Assembly (NCBI GenBank): GCA_900317375.1
Contig: ONGJ01000008.1
Coordinates: forward strand, 17,015-81,014
Reading direction: 5' to 3'
Origin: an uncultured Eubacteriales bacterium
Lineage (GTDB): Bacteria; Bacillota; Clostridia; Oscillospirales; Oscillospiraceae
Length of the DNA stretch: 64,000 nucleotides
A model generated the notes under the pieces. It worked only from the letters and a program-made list of their open reading frames with translations. It did not search any database and was not told where the DNA came from. How positions within the stretch are numbered: position 1 is the stretch's first letter; each line of letters opens with the position of its first letter. A program made the translations under genes and the position numbers. Shown here one piece after another: positions 10,001-17,372 of this stretch.

Positions 10001-10252
10001 GTCGGGGCGCTCATAGCGCAGAATCTTGGCGATGTATTCCAGCGTCAGCGGCTCCATATAGACCTTATCGGCGATCTGGGTGTCGGTCATGATGGTGGCG
10101 GGGTTCGAGTTGACCAGCACTACCTCATAGCCCTCTTCCTTCAGGGCGAGACAGGCCTGGGTGCCGGCGTAGTCAAACTCGGCCGCCTGCCCGATGACGA
10201 TGGGACCCGAGCCGATGATCAGAACCTTTTTGATATCCGTACGTTTAGCCAT
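7079..10252 (-). CDS. carB: Carbamoyl-phosphate synthase large subunit
   Basis: CarB makes carbamoyl phosphate from bicarbonate, ATP and ammonia supplied by CarA. The 1057-residue protein has two ATP-grasp halves, each starting with a GSGPI/GAGPI loop (VLIIGSGPIVIGQAAEFDY and VVLGAGPIRIGQGVEFDY), and a C-terminal MGS-like allosteric domain. I prefer ATG 10252 because GGAGG lies nine bases upstream; ATG 10261 directly abuts it. The gene overlaps the pyrC end by eight bases. No carA gene is in the window, so the glutaminase subunit must be elsewhere or absent. Confidence 0.96.
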   Translation of the reverse strand: MAKRTDIKKVLIIGSGPIVIGQAAEFDYAGTQACLALKEEGYEVVLVNSNPATIMTDTQIADKVYMEPLTLEYIAKILRYERPDAIVPGIGGQTGLNMAMQLERKGILRECGTRLLGTSSESIERAEDRELFKEMCQSIGEPVIPSEITYSLDEAKEAAAHIGYPVVLRPAFTLGGTGGGFADNEDELVAIGTNAFRLSPVHQVLIEKSVRGYKEIEFEVMRDSNDTAITICGMENVDPVGVHTGDSIVVAPILSLNDRDLKMLNDSAIRIIRELKIEGGCNVQFALNPNSSEYFLIEVNPRVSRSSALASKASGYPIARVTAKIAMGMALEEIPVAGGTAAIEPSLDYIVAKFPRFPFDKFPDAPNTLGTQMKATGEVMGIGSNLEECFLKSVRSLETGVCHLHHVKFDSWTEAELLDYIAQFRDDNIYAVMELLRRGVSVEKLHEVTMITELFLVSLKKIADMEARLRSKVNDNAVLADAKRMGFSDRYIARLWNMDETELWHRRKGLGLTPVFRMVDTLHTGKYIAYLYSSYSGENQSRLTEKKKIVVLGAGPIRIGQGVEFDYSTVHAVQTIKRAGYEAIIINNNPETVSTDYTTGDKLYFEPLTPEDVMAVIDYEQPEGVIASLGGQTAINLAQPLMDRGVKIIGTDCAAIERAENRDSFEKILLDLDIPQPRGTAVTNIEDGVRAAAEIGYPVLVRPSFVLGGRAMEIVADENMLRHYLKTAVEIDTDKPVLVDKYIQGKEVEVDAICDGRDVFVPGIMELVERTGVHSGDSISVYPAFSISNRVKGIILQYAKKLGLGIGIIGLYNIQFIVDRDENVYIIEVNPRSSRTVPFLSKSTGYSLADIATEVILGKSLKEQGLFDLYPDEKKRHYVKVPVFSWNKIKGLDAYLSPEMKSTGEAIGYDDKLSRAMYKALQASGMKLQNYGTVLVTVAREDREEALPLVRRFYDMGFNIEATPGTASFLKEHGIRTRVRHKISEGSDEILDSIRAGYVSYIINTRAVHSGRHLEDGVIIRRCATENNVTIFTSLDTVRVLLDVLEETTITVSTIDS

Positions 10253-11462
10253 GTTGTTCATCCTCCGCGTTGTAAATCACATTTCCTTTATAAACCGTCA
10301 GGAGACAGCGGGCGCTGATCGGCCGCCCGGCAAAGGGCGTGGCATGCCCCTTTGAGAGAAAGGCATCGGGATCGACGGTTTCCGCTGCGTTCAGATCCCA
10401 GATACTGAAGCCGTCGGGGCCGGGCAGGCCGAAGCGGCTTCTCGGCCGCCGTGTCAGCAGATCGACAAGCTGGGAAAGGCCCAGGATGCCGCGCTGGACC
10501 AGACCGGTGTAGAGCAGGGGAAAGGCCGTCTCGAGGCCGACGATGCCGAAGGCGCTCTTCTCCAGCCCGCGGGACTTTTCCTCGGCAGAGTGCGGCGCAT
10601 GGTCGGTGGCGATCATGTCGACGGTCCCGTCCGTAAGGCCTTCGAGCAGCGCTTCCCGGTCCTCCTGGGCACGCAGGGGCGGGTTCATCTTAAAGCGGCC
10701 GTCCTCCTGCAGGTCATTTTCGTCCAGAAGCAGGTAATGCGGCGCGGTTTCACAGCTGACGTCCACACCGCTGCTCTTCGCGTCGCGGATGAGGCACACG
10801 CTCTCCTTCGTCGAGATGTGGCAGACGTGGTACCGGCAGCCGGTCTCGTCGGCGAGACGGAGATCACGCTCAATCTGGCGCCACTCGCTCTCGCTGCTGA
10901 TGCCCCGGTACCCGTGGGCGCGGGCCCAGACGCCGTCATGGATGCAGCCGCCGTGCAGCAGGGAATCGTCCTCGCAGTGGGCGGCGATCAGCTTGCCGAG
11001 CGCCCGGCAACGCTGCATGGCCTCGCGCATCATCCCCGCATCCTGCACGCCGTGCCCGTCATCGGAAAAGGCGCAGACCAGCGGGGCAAGACCTTCGAGG
11101 TCCGCAAGCTGCTCCCCCTTTTCGTCCACGCTGATGGCGCCGTAGGGAAAGACCGCCATGACGGCGTCCCGGGCGATCTGCTCCCGCTGCGGCCGGAGCT
11201 TTTCTGGGCAGTCCGGCACCGGGTTCAGGTTCGGCATTGTGCAGACTGCCGTATAACCGCCGTGAGCGGCGGCGAGACTGCCGCTGAGAATCGTCTCTTT
11301 ATAAGAAAAACCCGGCTCGCGAAAGTGCACATGCACATCGCAGAAGCCGGGAAAGAGAACGTATTCACTTGAGTTAAGGCGGATAAAGGCGGCTTTGTCG
11401 GCCACGGCGGCGGACAGACCGTCACAGGATGCAATGGTTTTGACCTTGTCAAACAGATACAT
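10245..11462 (-). CDS. pyrC: Dihydroorotase
   Basis: PyrC cyclises carbamoyl aspartate to dihydroorotate. The 405-residue amidohydrolase has the metal site DVHVHFREPG (42-51), a third histidine in AAHCEDDSL, a fourth in YHVCHISTKES and the ATDHAPHS motif with the catalytic aspartate. It resembles class I dihydroorotases of Bacillota. GGAGGT precedes the ATG. It is the first gene of pyrC-carB-pyrK-pyrD-pyrF. Confidence 0.95.
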   Translation of the reverse strand: MYLFDKVKTIASCDGLSAAVADKAAFIRLNSSEYVLFPGFCDVHVHFREPGFSYKETILSGSLAAAHGGYTAVCTMPNLNPVPDCPEKLRPQREQIARDAVMAVFPYGAISVDEKGEQLADLEGLAPLVCAFSDDGHGVQDAGMMREAMQRCRALGKLIAAHCEDDSLLHGGCIHDGVWARAHGYRGISSESEWRQIERDLRLADETGCRYHVCHISTKESVCLIRDAKSSGVDVSCETAPHYLLLDENDLQEDGRFKMNPPLRAQEDREALLEGLTDGTVDMIATDHAPHSAEEKSRGLEKSAFGIVGLETAFPLLYTGLVQRGILGLSQLVDLLTRRPRSRFGLPGPDGFSIWDLNAAETVDPDAFLSKGHATPFAGRPISARCLLTVYKGNVIYNAEDEQHG

Positions 11463-11506
11463 TTCTTAACCTCCGCTTGCCAGTCTCACAGGACCGTCTT
11501 AAAGCT

Positions 11507-11552
11507 TGGCGAAATTATATCGGCGGGACAGGGCTTTGTCAACTGGCGAATT
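11507..11552 (-). promoter_or_regulatory. pyrC operon promoter with duplicated TTCGCCA element
   Basis: TTGACA (11537-11542) and TATAAT (11514-11519) are 17 bases apart on the minus strand, a perfect consensus. The 19-base block 11534-11552 over the -35 box matches the one upstream of pyrE. A second TTTCGCCA copy overlaps the 3' edge of the -10 box (11507-11513), 37 bases from the first. Such a strong promoter flanked by repeated elements suggests repression when pyrimidines are plentiful. Confidence 0.8.
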
Positions 11553-11586
11553 GCACGAAATGCAGGCGGAGGCAGGCGAAAATCCC

Positions 11587-12780
11587 TCAGAGTCCGGCAA
11601 GCGCCTGGTCGAGATCCCGGAGGATGTCCTCGACGTTTTCAAGACCGACGGAAAGACGGATCAGGCCCGGTGCGATCCCGGATTCTTCCAGCTCCTGCGG
11701 AGAGTAGGCGGAGTGGGTCATGGAGGCGGGGTGCTCGATCAGGCTTTCGGCATCGCCCAGGGAGACCGCCACGGTAATCATCTTCAGACTGTTGACAAGC
11801 TGAATGCCGGCGTCCTTGCCGCCCCGCACCTCGAAACTGATCATGCCGCCGTAATCCTTCATCTGCTTTCTGGCGATCCGATGCCCGGGATGGCCCGGCA
11901 GACCGGGATAATAGACCTTTTCGACCGCGGGGTGCTTTGAAAGGTACTTCGCGATGACTCTTGCACTTTCGCAGTGCCGCTGCATGCGCAGCTCGAAGGT
12001 CTTCAGCCCTCTGAGAATCAGAAACGCGGCAAAGGGATCCAGCACCGCGCCGGTCATATCCTTCAAACCGAACATGCGGACCTCTTTGATGAAATCCGAT
12101 TTGCCGACCACAAAGCCGGCAATCACGTCGCCGTGACCGTTGAGATACTTGGTGGCCGAGTGAACCACGACATCCGCACCGAGGGCCAGGGGGTTCTGCA
12201 GCGCCGGGGAGGCAAAGGTATTGTCGCAGACGACTTTGATGTCCGGATTGAAGGCGTGGGCAATCTTCGCAACGGCGGCGATATTGGTGATTTTGAGATT
12301 CGGGTTGGCCGGAGTCTCGAGATAAACGGCGGCGGTATTCGGCTTCAGGTGCGATTTGACGGCCTTCAGATCGGTCGTGTCAACAAAATCGACCTCGACC
12401 CCGTAGCGGCTCATGCCGTGATTCAGCAGGGCAAAGGTGCAGCCGTAGAGCGTGCCGTCGGCAAGAATGTGCTTTCCCGCACCGGCAATGGTCCAGAGGC
12501 AGGAAGAGATGGCGCCCATGCCGGAACCGGCGGCGACACAGGCCTCGCCGCCTTCCAGGGCGGCAATCTTGGCCTCAAGGACGGATACGGTCGGGTTGCC
12601 CAGCCGCGTGTAGATATAGCCGTCTTCCTCGCCGGCAAACCGGCGGCCGCCCTGTTCGCAGCTGTCAAAAACAAAGGTGGATGTCTGGTAGATGGGGGTA
12701 GAGAGCGCGCCGTACTGTGCATCCTTGACATTGCCGGCATGGATGGCTTTGGTACCGAGACCGCAGGCATCTTTTTTCAT
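11587..12780 (-). CDS. Methionine gamma-lyase family PLP enzyme
   Basis: This is a Cys/Met-metabolism PLP enzyme of fold type I. The best match is methionine gamma-lyase, which splits methionine into methanethiol, 2-oxobutyrate and ammonia. Evidence is the LYGCTFALLNHG segment with Cys114 (the specific active-site cysteine of that enzyme), YTRLGNPT at 57-64 and the PLP lysine 211 in SATKYLNGHGD. The start at 12780 gives 397 residues with AGGAGGT upstream; the frame is open for 54 more codons without a site. Cystathionine gamma-lyase or gamma-synthase is the alternative. It stands alone behind its own promoter. Confidence 0.88.
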   Translation of the reverse strand: MKKDACGLGTKAIHAGNVKDAQYGALSTPIYQTSTFVFDSCEQGGRRFAGEEDGYIYTRLGNPTVSVLEAKIAALEGGEACVAAGSGMGAISSCLWTIAGAGKHILADGTLYGCTFALLNHGMSRYGVEVDFVDTTDLKAVKSHLKPNTAAVYLETPANPNLKITNIAAVAKIAHAFNPDIKVVCDNTFASPALQNPLALGADVVVHSATKYLNGHGDVIAGFVVGKSDFIKEVRMFGLKDMTGAVLDPFAAFLILRGLKTFELRMQRHCESARVIAKYLSKHPAVEKVYYPGLPGHPGHRIARKQMKDYGGMISFEVRGGKDAGIQLVNSLKMITVAVSLGDAESLIEHPASMTHSAYSPQELEESGIAPGLIRLSVGLENVEDILRDLDQALAGL

Positions 12781-12856
12781 TGCTGTTGAACCTCCTGTTC
12801 GATTGTACTTTTGTTGTGCAACAGGCAAAAAATGCTTTCCCTGTTCTCTGCCGTTT

Positions 12857-12885
12857 ATTATAGCATTTGCACAAAGATTATACAA
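12857..12885 (-). promoter_or_regulatory. Promoter of the methionine gamma-lyase gene
   Basis: TTGTAT (12880-12885) and TATAAT (12857-12862) are 17 bases apart on the minus strand, giving a leader of about 70 bases. A short palindrome TGTTG-TG-CAACA at 12812-12823 in the leader could bind a regulator. I see no S-box riboswitch pattern. Confidence 0.5.
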
Positions 12886-12984
12886 CATCCTTTTTGACAG
12901 TGTACCCCGCACCGCAAGGCAGACCTCCTCGAACCGGGACACGGCATGAGAGGCAACAGCAGGTTGCTTTCCTTTTTCGGAAAT

Positions 12985-12996
12985 GGGTGCTATACT
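12985..12996 (+). promoter_or_regulatory. Extended -10 promoter of the XRE/zinc-ribbon gene
   Basis: TGC followed by TATACT (12991-12996) forms an extended -10 element about 32 bases upstream of the ATG at 13028. No good -35 box is visible at 17 bases, which is acceptable for an extended -10 promoter. Confidence 0.4.
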
Positions 12997-13027
12997 GCCT
13001 GCAGATCAATGAGCAGGAGGAAACAAC

Positions 13028-13474
13028 ATGGAAATCCGCGAAGTTCTGAAAAATCTGAGAGAGAAAAACCATCTGACGCAGGACCAGATGGCCGAGCGGG
13101 TCATGGTCACCCGGCAGGCCGTCAGCCGCTGGGAAACCGGCGAAACCCAGCCCAATACCGACACGCTGAAGCTGCTGTCGAAGGAATTTGACGTCTCGAT
13201 CAACACGCTTCTCGGCTCGCCGCGGCAGCTGGTCTGTCAGTGCTGCGGCATGCCGCTGCCTGAGGACAGCATGCTGAGCCGGGAACCGGACGGCAGCTTC
13301 AACGAGGATTACTGCATGTGGTGTTACACCGACGGGAAATTCACCTACGACTCCAGAGACGGACTGCTTGACTTTCTGCTGTCGCACATGCCGAACCCGG
13401 ACAACACGCCGGAGGGAGAACGCAGGGTGCAGTTTGACGGATATCTGTCTCAGCTGAAGCACTGGAAGAAATAA
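13028..13474 (+). CDS. XRE-family regulator with C-terminal zinc-ribbon domain
   Basis: The 148-residue protein begins with a classic Cro/CI helix-turn-helix (residues 3-58: LTQDQMAERVMVTRQAVSRWETGETQPNTDTLKLLSKEFDV). A putative zinc ribbon of the CxxCG...CxxC type follows, with CQCCGMPL near residue 70 and CMWC near residue 96. This fusion is common in Clostridia and is usually annotated as a putative zinc-ribbon protein of unknown ligand. The gene is single and is followed by a strong terminator. A metal- or stress-sensing repressor is a guess. Confidence 0.85.
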   Translation: MEIREVLKNLREKNHLTQDQMAERVMVTRQAVSRWETGETQPNTDTLKLLSKEFDVSINTLLGSPRQLVCQCCGMPLPEDSMLSREPDGSFNEDYCMWCYTDGKFTYDSRDGLLDFLLSHMPNPDNTPEGERRVQFDGYLSQLKHWKK

Positions 13475-13530
13475 GGGCAGAGCTGCAGGACGACGGGACC
13501 GGCAGGACGGGCTTTTCATAAAATCCAACA

Positions 13531-13573
13531 AGGCATCACAGGGATTTCTATCTTCCCGGTGATGCTTTTTTTA
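13531..13573 (+). terminator. Rho-independent terminator
   Basis: A 12-base stem (GCATCACAGGGA with TCCCGGTGATGC, one mismatch) is followed by a run of seven T. It ends the XRE/zinc-ribbon transcript. Confidence 0.9.
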
Positions 13574-13707
13574 TATCTGTTTTCGTGTCCTGCTGTCCCG
13601 TCAGGCAGAAGACGCAGCAGGGGGTGCTGTCTGTTGATCAGACGGGGATTTCATGGTAAGATGCAGACATCCTGGGATGAACCGGCTTTTCCGGAGGGGG
13701 GCATTCG

Positions 13708-14490
13708 ATGAAAGAACAGAAACGGACTCCGCCGGAGTACATCGAAACAGAATACGGTCTCATACAGATCGAAGAAACGACTTCCCGGGGAGAGCCCGTC
13801 CGGCTGTACCGCCACGACGGCGCCTTCTCGTCGGGGACTTTTCTGCGCGAAAAGAAGAAATACGACATCGTCTTTGACTATCCGAAGAAATACGAAGAGG
13901 CGTTCCGCTTTCTGGACATACGAAGCGCCCTGATGATCGGCGGCGCGGCGTATCAGTACCCCAAATACTATATCAGCCACCATGAAGGCAGCATGGATGT
14001 GGTGGAGATCGACCCCATGGCCGAGAAGATCGCCAGAGAATGGTTCTTTCTGGACGACCTGTTCCGGGAGTACGGAGACGAAAGACTGAAGTGCATCACG
14101 GCGGACGCGAGAGAGTATCTCGCAGGTACGGACAAGAAATACGACGTGATCTTCAACGACGCCTTCTCGGGCAAAACCCCGGTGAAGAAGCTCGCCACGC
14201 TGGAGGCCGTCAGGGCTTACCGCGACCACCTGAATGAGGGCGGAATCTATATGGCCAATGTCATCGGAAGGGTGTTCGGGGAGGGCTCGGAGTTTGTCAA
14301 ATCCGCAGTCGCGACGGTGAGCAGGGTCTTCCGGTATGTGCATGTTCTGTACACGAATCCCTTTGAAAAGGACGGAATGAACCGGGACAACTATATGATC
14401 ATGGCGACGGACCGGGAGATCTTGCCCAACGACCGGATGCATTATCACATCAGCAGATTTGACAGGGTGCTGACGGATGAAGGCGTATGA
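13708..14490 (+). CDS. Spermidine synthase-like (PABS-fold) protein
   Basis: The 260-residue protein has a Rossmann methyltransferase-like core resembling polyamine synthases: LMIGGAAYQYPKYY near residue 75 replaces the GGGDG-type nucleotide loop, VVEIDP at about 97 is the acidic ribose-binding strand, and VIFNDAFSG near 148 is the catalytic-loop position. Such stand-alone proteins are common in Clostridia and are usually called fused-MFS/spermidine-synthase-like, without proven activity. No speD, speA or transporter gene is adjacent, so polyamine synthesis is not supported by context. GGAGGGGG precedes the ATG. Confidence 0.75.
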   Translation: MKEQKRTPPEYIETEYGLIQIEETTSRGEPVRLYRHDGAFSSGTFLREKKKYDIVFDYPKKYEEAFRFLDIRSALMIGGAAYQYPKYYISHHEGSMDVVEIDPMAEKIAREWFFLDDLFREYGDERLKCITADAREYLAGTDKKYDVIFNDAFSGKTPVKKLATLEAVRAYRDHLNEGGIYMANVIGRVFGEGSEFVKSAVATVSRVFRYVHVLYTNPFEKDGMNRDNYMIMATDREILPNDRMHYHISRFDRVLTDEGV

Positions 14491-14525
14491 ATTGTTCGGC
14501 GCGGAAAGAAATATAGAAATCAATA

Positions 14526-14554
14526 TTGATATTAACATTGATATATGATATTAT
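14526..14554 (+). promoter_or_regulatory. Toxin-antitoxin promoter with repeated AT-rich operator motifs
   Basis: TTGATA (14526-14531) and TATTAT (14549-14554) are 17 bases apart. The region is dense in ATTGATAT repeats and ends in a TATCGATA palindrome (14561-14568) before the AAGGAG ribosome site. This is the usual arrangement for autorepression by antitoxin-toxin complexes. The local composition is far more AT-rich than the neighbouring genes. Confidence 0.65.
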
Positions 14555-14582
14555 CTAAATATCGATAAGGAGATGATCTATT

Positions 14583-14909
14583 ATGGATGCCATTGTCAGT
14601 ACGATGAACCACCTGGTATCTGTCTCTGCATTTAACAAGGGTGCAGCCGGAGCTATTTTTTCTTCTGTAAAACAGTCCGGTGAACCCAAGCTGGTTCTTC
14701 GGCGCAACGAACCGGAGTGTGTTCTGATTTCCCCAAAAGAGTATGCGAAACTGATTGAAGAAATCGAGGATCTTCGTGACTACAGACTCGCTACAGAGCG
14801 CCTGCTTGAGAACGCGGGAAAAGCAGCGATTCCTGTTGAGGATGTGCTGAAGGAAGACGGAATTTCGCAGGCTGACCTTGACGCAATGGAGGATGTGGAG
14901 TTTGAATAA
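14583..14909 (+). CDS. Type II antitoxin, Phd/YefM family
   Basis: The 108-residue protein has a Phd/YefM-like N-terminal fold: an opening strand, the helix ISVSAFNKG-like segment, LVLRRNEPECVLISPKEYAKL (residues 37-57) and an acidic, probably disordered C-terminal tail that would bind toxin. It overlaps the RelE-like gene by a few bases. Repression of its own promoter is expected. Confidence 0.85.
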   Translation: MDAIVSTMNHLVSVSAFNKGAAGAIFSSVKQSGEPKLVLRRNEPECVLISPKEYAKLIEEIEDLRDYRLATERLLENAGKAAIPVEDVLKEDGISQADLDAMEDVEFE

Positions 14910-15225
14910 GTGGAAGGTAGAGTATCTTCCTGCAGCGTTACAGGATCGAAGACGCCTGGATGGTTCAGTGCGAAAAACTGTTGATAAGGCAATCGATAAA
15001 GTCAGCACAAATCCCCTGCCTGTTGACGAGGGCGGCTATGGAAAGCCTCTCGGAAATAAGAGTGGGAACAATCTGACCGGCCTGCTGAAGATCAAGCTGA
15101 GAGCCTCCGGTATTCGGATTATCTATCAGATCGTCCGTGAAAATACCGTTATGAAGATCGTCATTATCGGTATTCGGGAAGACGAAACTGTCTACCGCGA
15201 GGCTTCCAGGCGTTTGAAAAACTGA
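14902..15225 (+). CDS. Type II toxin, RelE/ParE superfamily
   Basis: The product (about 107 residues) has the RelE/ParE layout: WKVEYLPAALQDRRRLD, then a helical hairpin, then NLTGLLKIKLRASGIRIIYQIV and a final strand KIVIIGIREDETVYREASRR. The basic residues of the second half would form the RNase or gyrase-binding site. I chose TTG 14902 because GGAGG lies nine bases upstream; the in-frame ATG 14893 directly abuts that site. Either start overlaps the antitoxin end, so translation is coupled. RelE-type mRNA cleavage is more likely than ParE action, but this is uncertain. Confidence 0.85.
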   Translation: MNKWKVEYLPAALQDRRRLDGSVRKTVDKAIDKVSTNPLPVDEGGYGKPLGNKSGNNLTGLLKIKLRASGIRIIYQIVRENTVMKIVIIGIREDETVYREASRRLKN

Positions 15226-15241
15226 GATGAGACCGTAAGCT

Positions 15242-15273
15242 GAAACGAGGCTGCTGAGAGGCAGCCTCGTTTC
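15242..15273 (+). terminator. Strong hairpin after the toxin gene
   Basis: A perfect 13-base stem (GAAACGAGGCTGC / GCAGCCTCGTTTC) with a six-base loop lies 16 bases after the toxin stop. There is no T run, so it may act as a bidirectional or 3'-stabilising hairpin. Confidence 0.6.
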
Positions 15274-15356
15274 CGTATAGTCCCAAAAACCATGTGGGAA
15301 GCATTGATATTTAGAGGAAAAACTATGTTGCCTTCAGACTTGCAACGGAAAGCATC

Positions 15357-15385
15357 TTCCGAAAACGGGGGTGCTATGCTATAAT
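15357..15385 (+). promoter_or_regulatory. Extended -10 promoter of the asparaginase gene
   Basis: TGC-TATAAT (15377-15385) is an extended -10 box; the -35 position holds TTCCGA, a weak match. It lies about 50 bases upstream of the asparaginase ATG. Confidence 0.5.
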
Positions 15386-15437
15386 TGCCGTCAGAGAGAA
15401 AACAAAGAGTCAAGGCGTATGCAAAGGGGGAAAGGGC

Positions 15438-16457
15438 ATGAGTGAAAAGCGAAGAATCCTGCTGGTCGCCACGGGAGGGACGATCGCATCCCAAGCGTCG
15501 GAGCACGGCCTGCGGCCGGGCCTGGGAGCGGAACAGATGCTGGCCTACATCCCGGAACTGCGTGAAGAATACGATTTGGACGCCATCCAGGTCTGCAACA
15601 TCGACAGCACCAATATGACCCCTGCGGTCTGGGACGAGATCGTGGCGGCGGTGGAGTGCAAATACCTGTACTACGACGGCTTTGTCATCTGCCACGGTAC
15701 GGACACCATGGCCTATACCAGTGCGGCGCTGTCGTACATGATCCAGAACTCCAATAAGCCGATCGTCGTGACCGGATCCCAGAAGCCGATCAGCGAAGAG
15801 AGCACCGACGCGCGGCAGAACCTGATCGACAGCATCCGCTATGCAGGGGATCCGGCTTCCCGGGGCGTGACGCTTGTTTTCAACGGGAATGTCATTGCGG
15901 GGACCCGTGCGAAGAAAACCTATGCCCGCAGCTACAACGCCTTCAGCAGCGTGAACTTCCCGGTGCTGGCGGTGATACAGGACAGGAAGATCATCCGCTT
16001 TCTTCCGCAGCAGGCCTATACCGAGCCGGTCCGCTTCAGCTATCATCTGAGCGAGAGCATCGTGGTGCTGAAGCTGATCCCCGGGACCAAGCCCGAGCTG
16101 GTGGAATACCTGTTTCAGAACTATGACTGCCTGGTCATCGAGAGCTTCGGCGTCGGAGGGATCCCGCAGTCGCTGCTGGACACCTTTTATCAGCAGATGG
16201 AGAAGTGGATCGCAAAGGGCAAGTTCGTTGTCATGGCGACGCAGGTTGCCAACGAAGGCAGCAACATGGAGGTCTATGAGGTGGGGCATCGGATCAAGAA
16301 GGACTTTCACCTGATGGAGGCCTATGACATGACGCTGGAGGCGACCATCACCAAGCTCATGTACCTGCTGGGGACCTGCGGAGGAAACTATACCGCCATA
16401 TATGACGGGTTCTACAAGACGGTAAACTACGACATCCTGAGCTGCCGGGACACATGA
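15438..16457 (+). CDS. ansA: L-asparaginase, type I-like (cytoplasmic)
   Basis: Asparaginase hydrolyses asparagine to aspartate and ammonia. The 339-residue protein has the first catalytic threonine in VATGGTIAS (residues 10-18), the second site in CHGTDTMAYTSAALS near residue 85 and the C-terminal dimer domain with ESFGVGGIP. No signal peptide is present, so it is the cytoplasmic type. Its GGGGAAAGGG ribosome site precedes ATG 15438. An HpcH/HpaI aldolase follows 52 bases later and may share the transcript, although the functions are not obviously linked. Confidence 0.92.
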   Translation: MSEKRRILLVATGGTIASQASEHGLRPGLGAEQMLAYIPELREEYDLDAIQVCNIDSTNMTPAVWDEIVAAVECKYLYYDGFVICHGTDTMAYTSAALSYMIQNSNKPIVVTGSQKPISEESTDARQNLIDSIRYAGDPASRGVTLVFNGNVIAGTRAKKTYARSYNAFSSVNFPVLAVIQDRKIIRFLPQQAYTEPVRFSYHLSESIVVLKLIPGTKPELVEYLFQNYDCLVIESFGVGGIPQSLLDTFYQQMEKWIAKGKFVVMATQVANEGSNMEVYEVGHRIKKDFHLMEAYDMTLEATITKLMYLLGTCGGNYTAIYDGFYKTVNYDILSCRDT

Positions 16458-16509
16458 GAAACGGCGCCCACGGCTGCAAAAAGAGAACAATGAGAGGGGA
16501 AGAAGAGCG

Positions 16510-17280
16510 ATGAAAAACCTGGTAAAGGAGAAAATGCAGGCGGGGGAGAGAACCCTGGGAAGCTTCTTTGAGACCGGAAGCGCCACCGCAGTCGAGTGCC
16601 TGGGCCTCGGGGGACTGGACTACGTCATCATCGACAACGAACACGGGCCCTACAACCCCCAGTCCACGCTGGAGTTCGTACGGGCGGCGAAGCTGTACGG
16701 GATGACGCCTTTTGCCCGGGTGAGCGAGATCAGCCGCGAGGCCGTCCTGCGGCAGCTGGATGTCGGGGTGATGGGCCTTGTGATCCCGGATGTGCGCAGG
16801 GTAGACGAGGTGGAAAAAATTGTCGAATACGGCAAGTATCTGCCGCTTGGAAAACGGGGCGTGGCACCCACGGCAGGAAGCGGTTTCTGGTACGAGGACT
16901 ATGCCAGGCAGGGCCTGGAGTACTATTTCGAGGTCTCGAACCGCGAGACGATGCTGCTGCCGCAGTGCGAGACGGCGGAATGCCTGAACAGCCTGGAGGA
17001 GATCCTGCGCGTGGAGGGAATCGACGGCATCTATGTGGGGCCCTTTGACCTCTCCGCCGCGCTGGGAAAGCCGGGACAGTTTGACGACCCGGAGATCCGG
17101 GAGGCGATCCGGCATATTCAGAAGGCCTGTGCGGAGGCAGGGAAGTTCTCGTTCATCTTCGCGGCGAATGAGACGGCGGCAAAAGAAGACTTTGACCTCG
17201 GCTACGGCAGCGTGACGCTGGGCATGGACGCCACCATCCTCACCGACGCGGTCAGAGCGCATGTGGCGGCACTGATGTAA
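16510..17280 (+). CDS. HpcH/HpaI family aldolase
   Basis: The 256-residue TIM-barrel protein has the family's features: GSFFETGSATAVECLGLGGLDYVIIDNEHGP (metal and pyruvate site region near residue 40), FARVSE, GVMGLVIPDV and the metal-binding ETAEC region followed by GIYVGPFDLS near residue 175. These class II pyruvate aldolases cleave 4-hydroxy-2-oxo acids; the physiological substrate cannot be read from sequence. It follows ansA closely. Confidence 0.88.
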   Translation: MKNLVKEKMQAGERTLGSFFETGSATAVECLGLGGLDYVIIDNEHGPYNPQSTLEFVRAAKLYGMTPFARVSEISREAVLRQLDVGVMGLVIPDVRRVDEVEKIVEYGKYLPLGKRGVAPTAGSGFWYEDYARQGLEYYFEVSNRETMLLPQCETAECLNSLEEILRVEGIDGIYVGPFDLSAALGKPGQFDDPEIREAIRHIQKACAEAGKFSFIFAANETAAKEDFDLGYGSVTLGMDATILTDAVRAHVAALM

Positions 17281-17372
17281 ACAGCAGCTGAACGGAACAG
17301 AAAAGCAGTACGTCCCATGACCGAGAAGATGTCGTGCAGCAGTGACGCCACCAAAGGCACGAGGGAGAATAA

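Noticed and set aside
7214-10318. Long open frame of about 1030 codons on the plus strand opposite carB and pyrC
   Set aside because: It is antisense to clearly conserved genes, lacks recognisable domains and reflects GC-biased third positions.
12780-12860. Possible S-box riboswitch in the methionine gamma-lyase leader
   Set aside because: The leader is about 70 bases, too short, and lacks the S-box core and a terminator.
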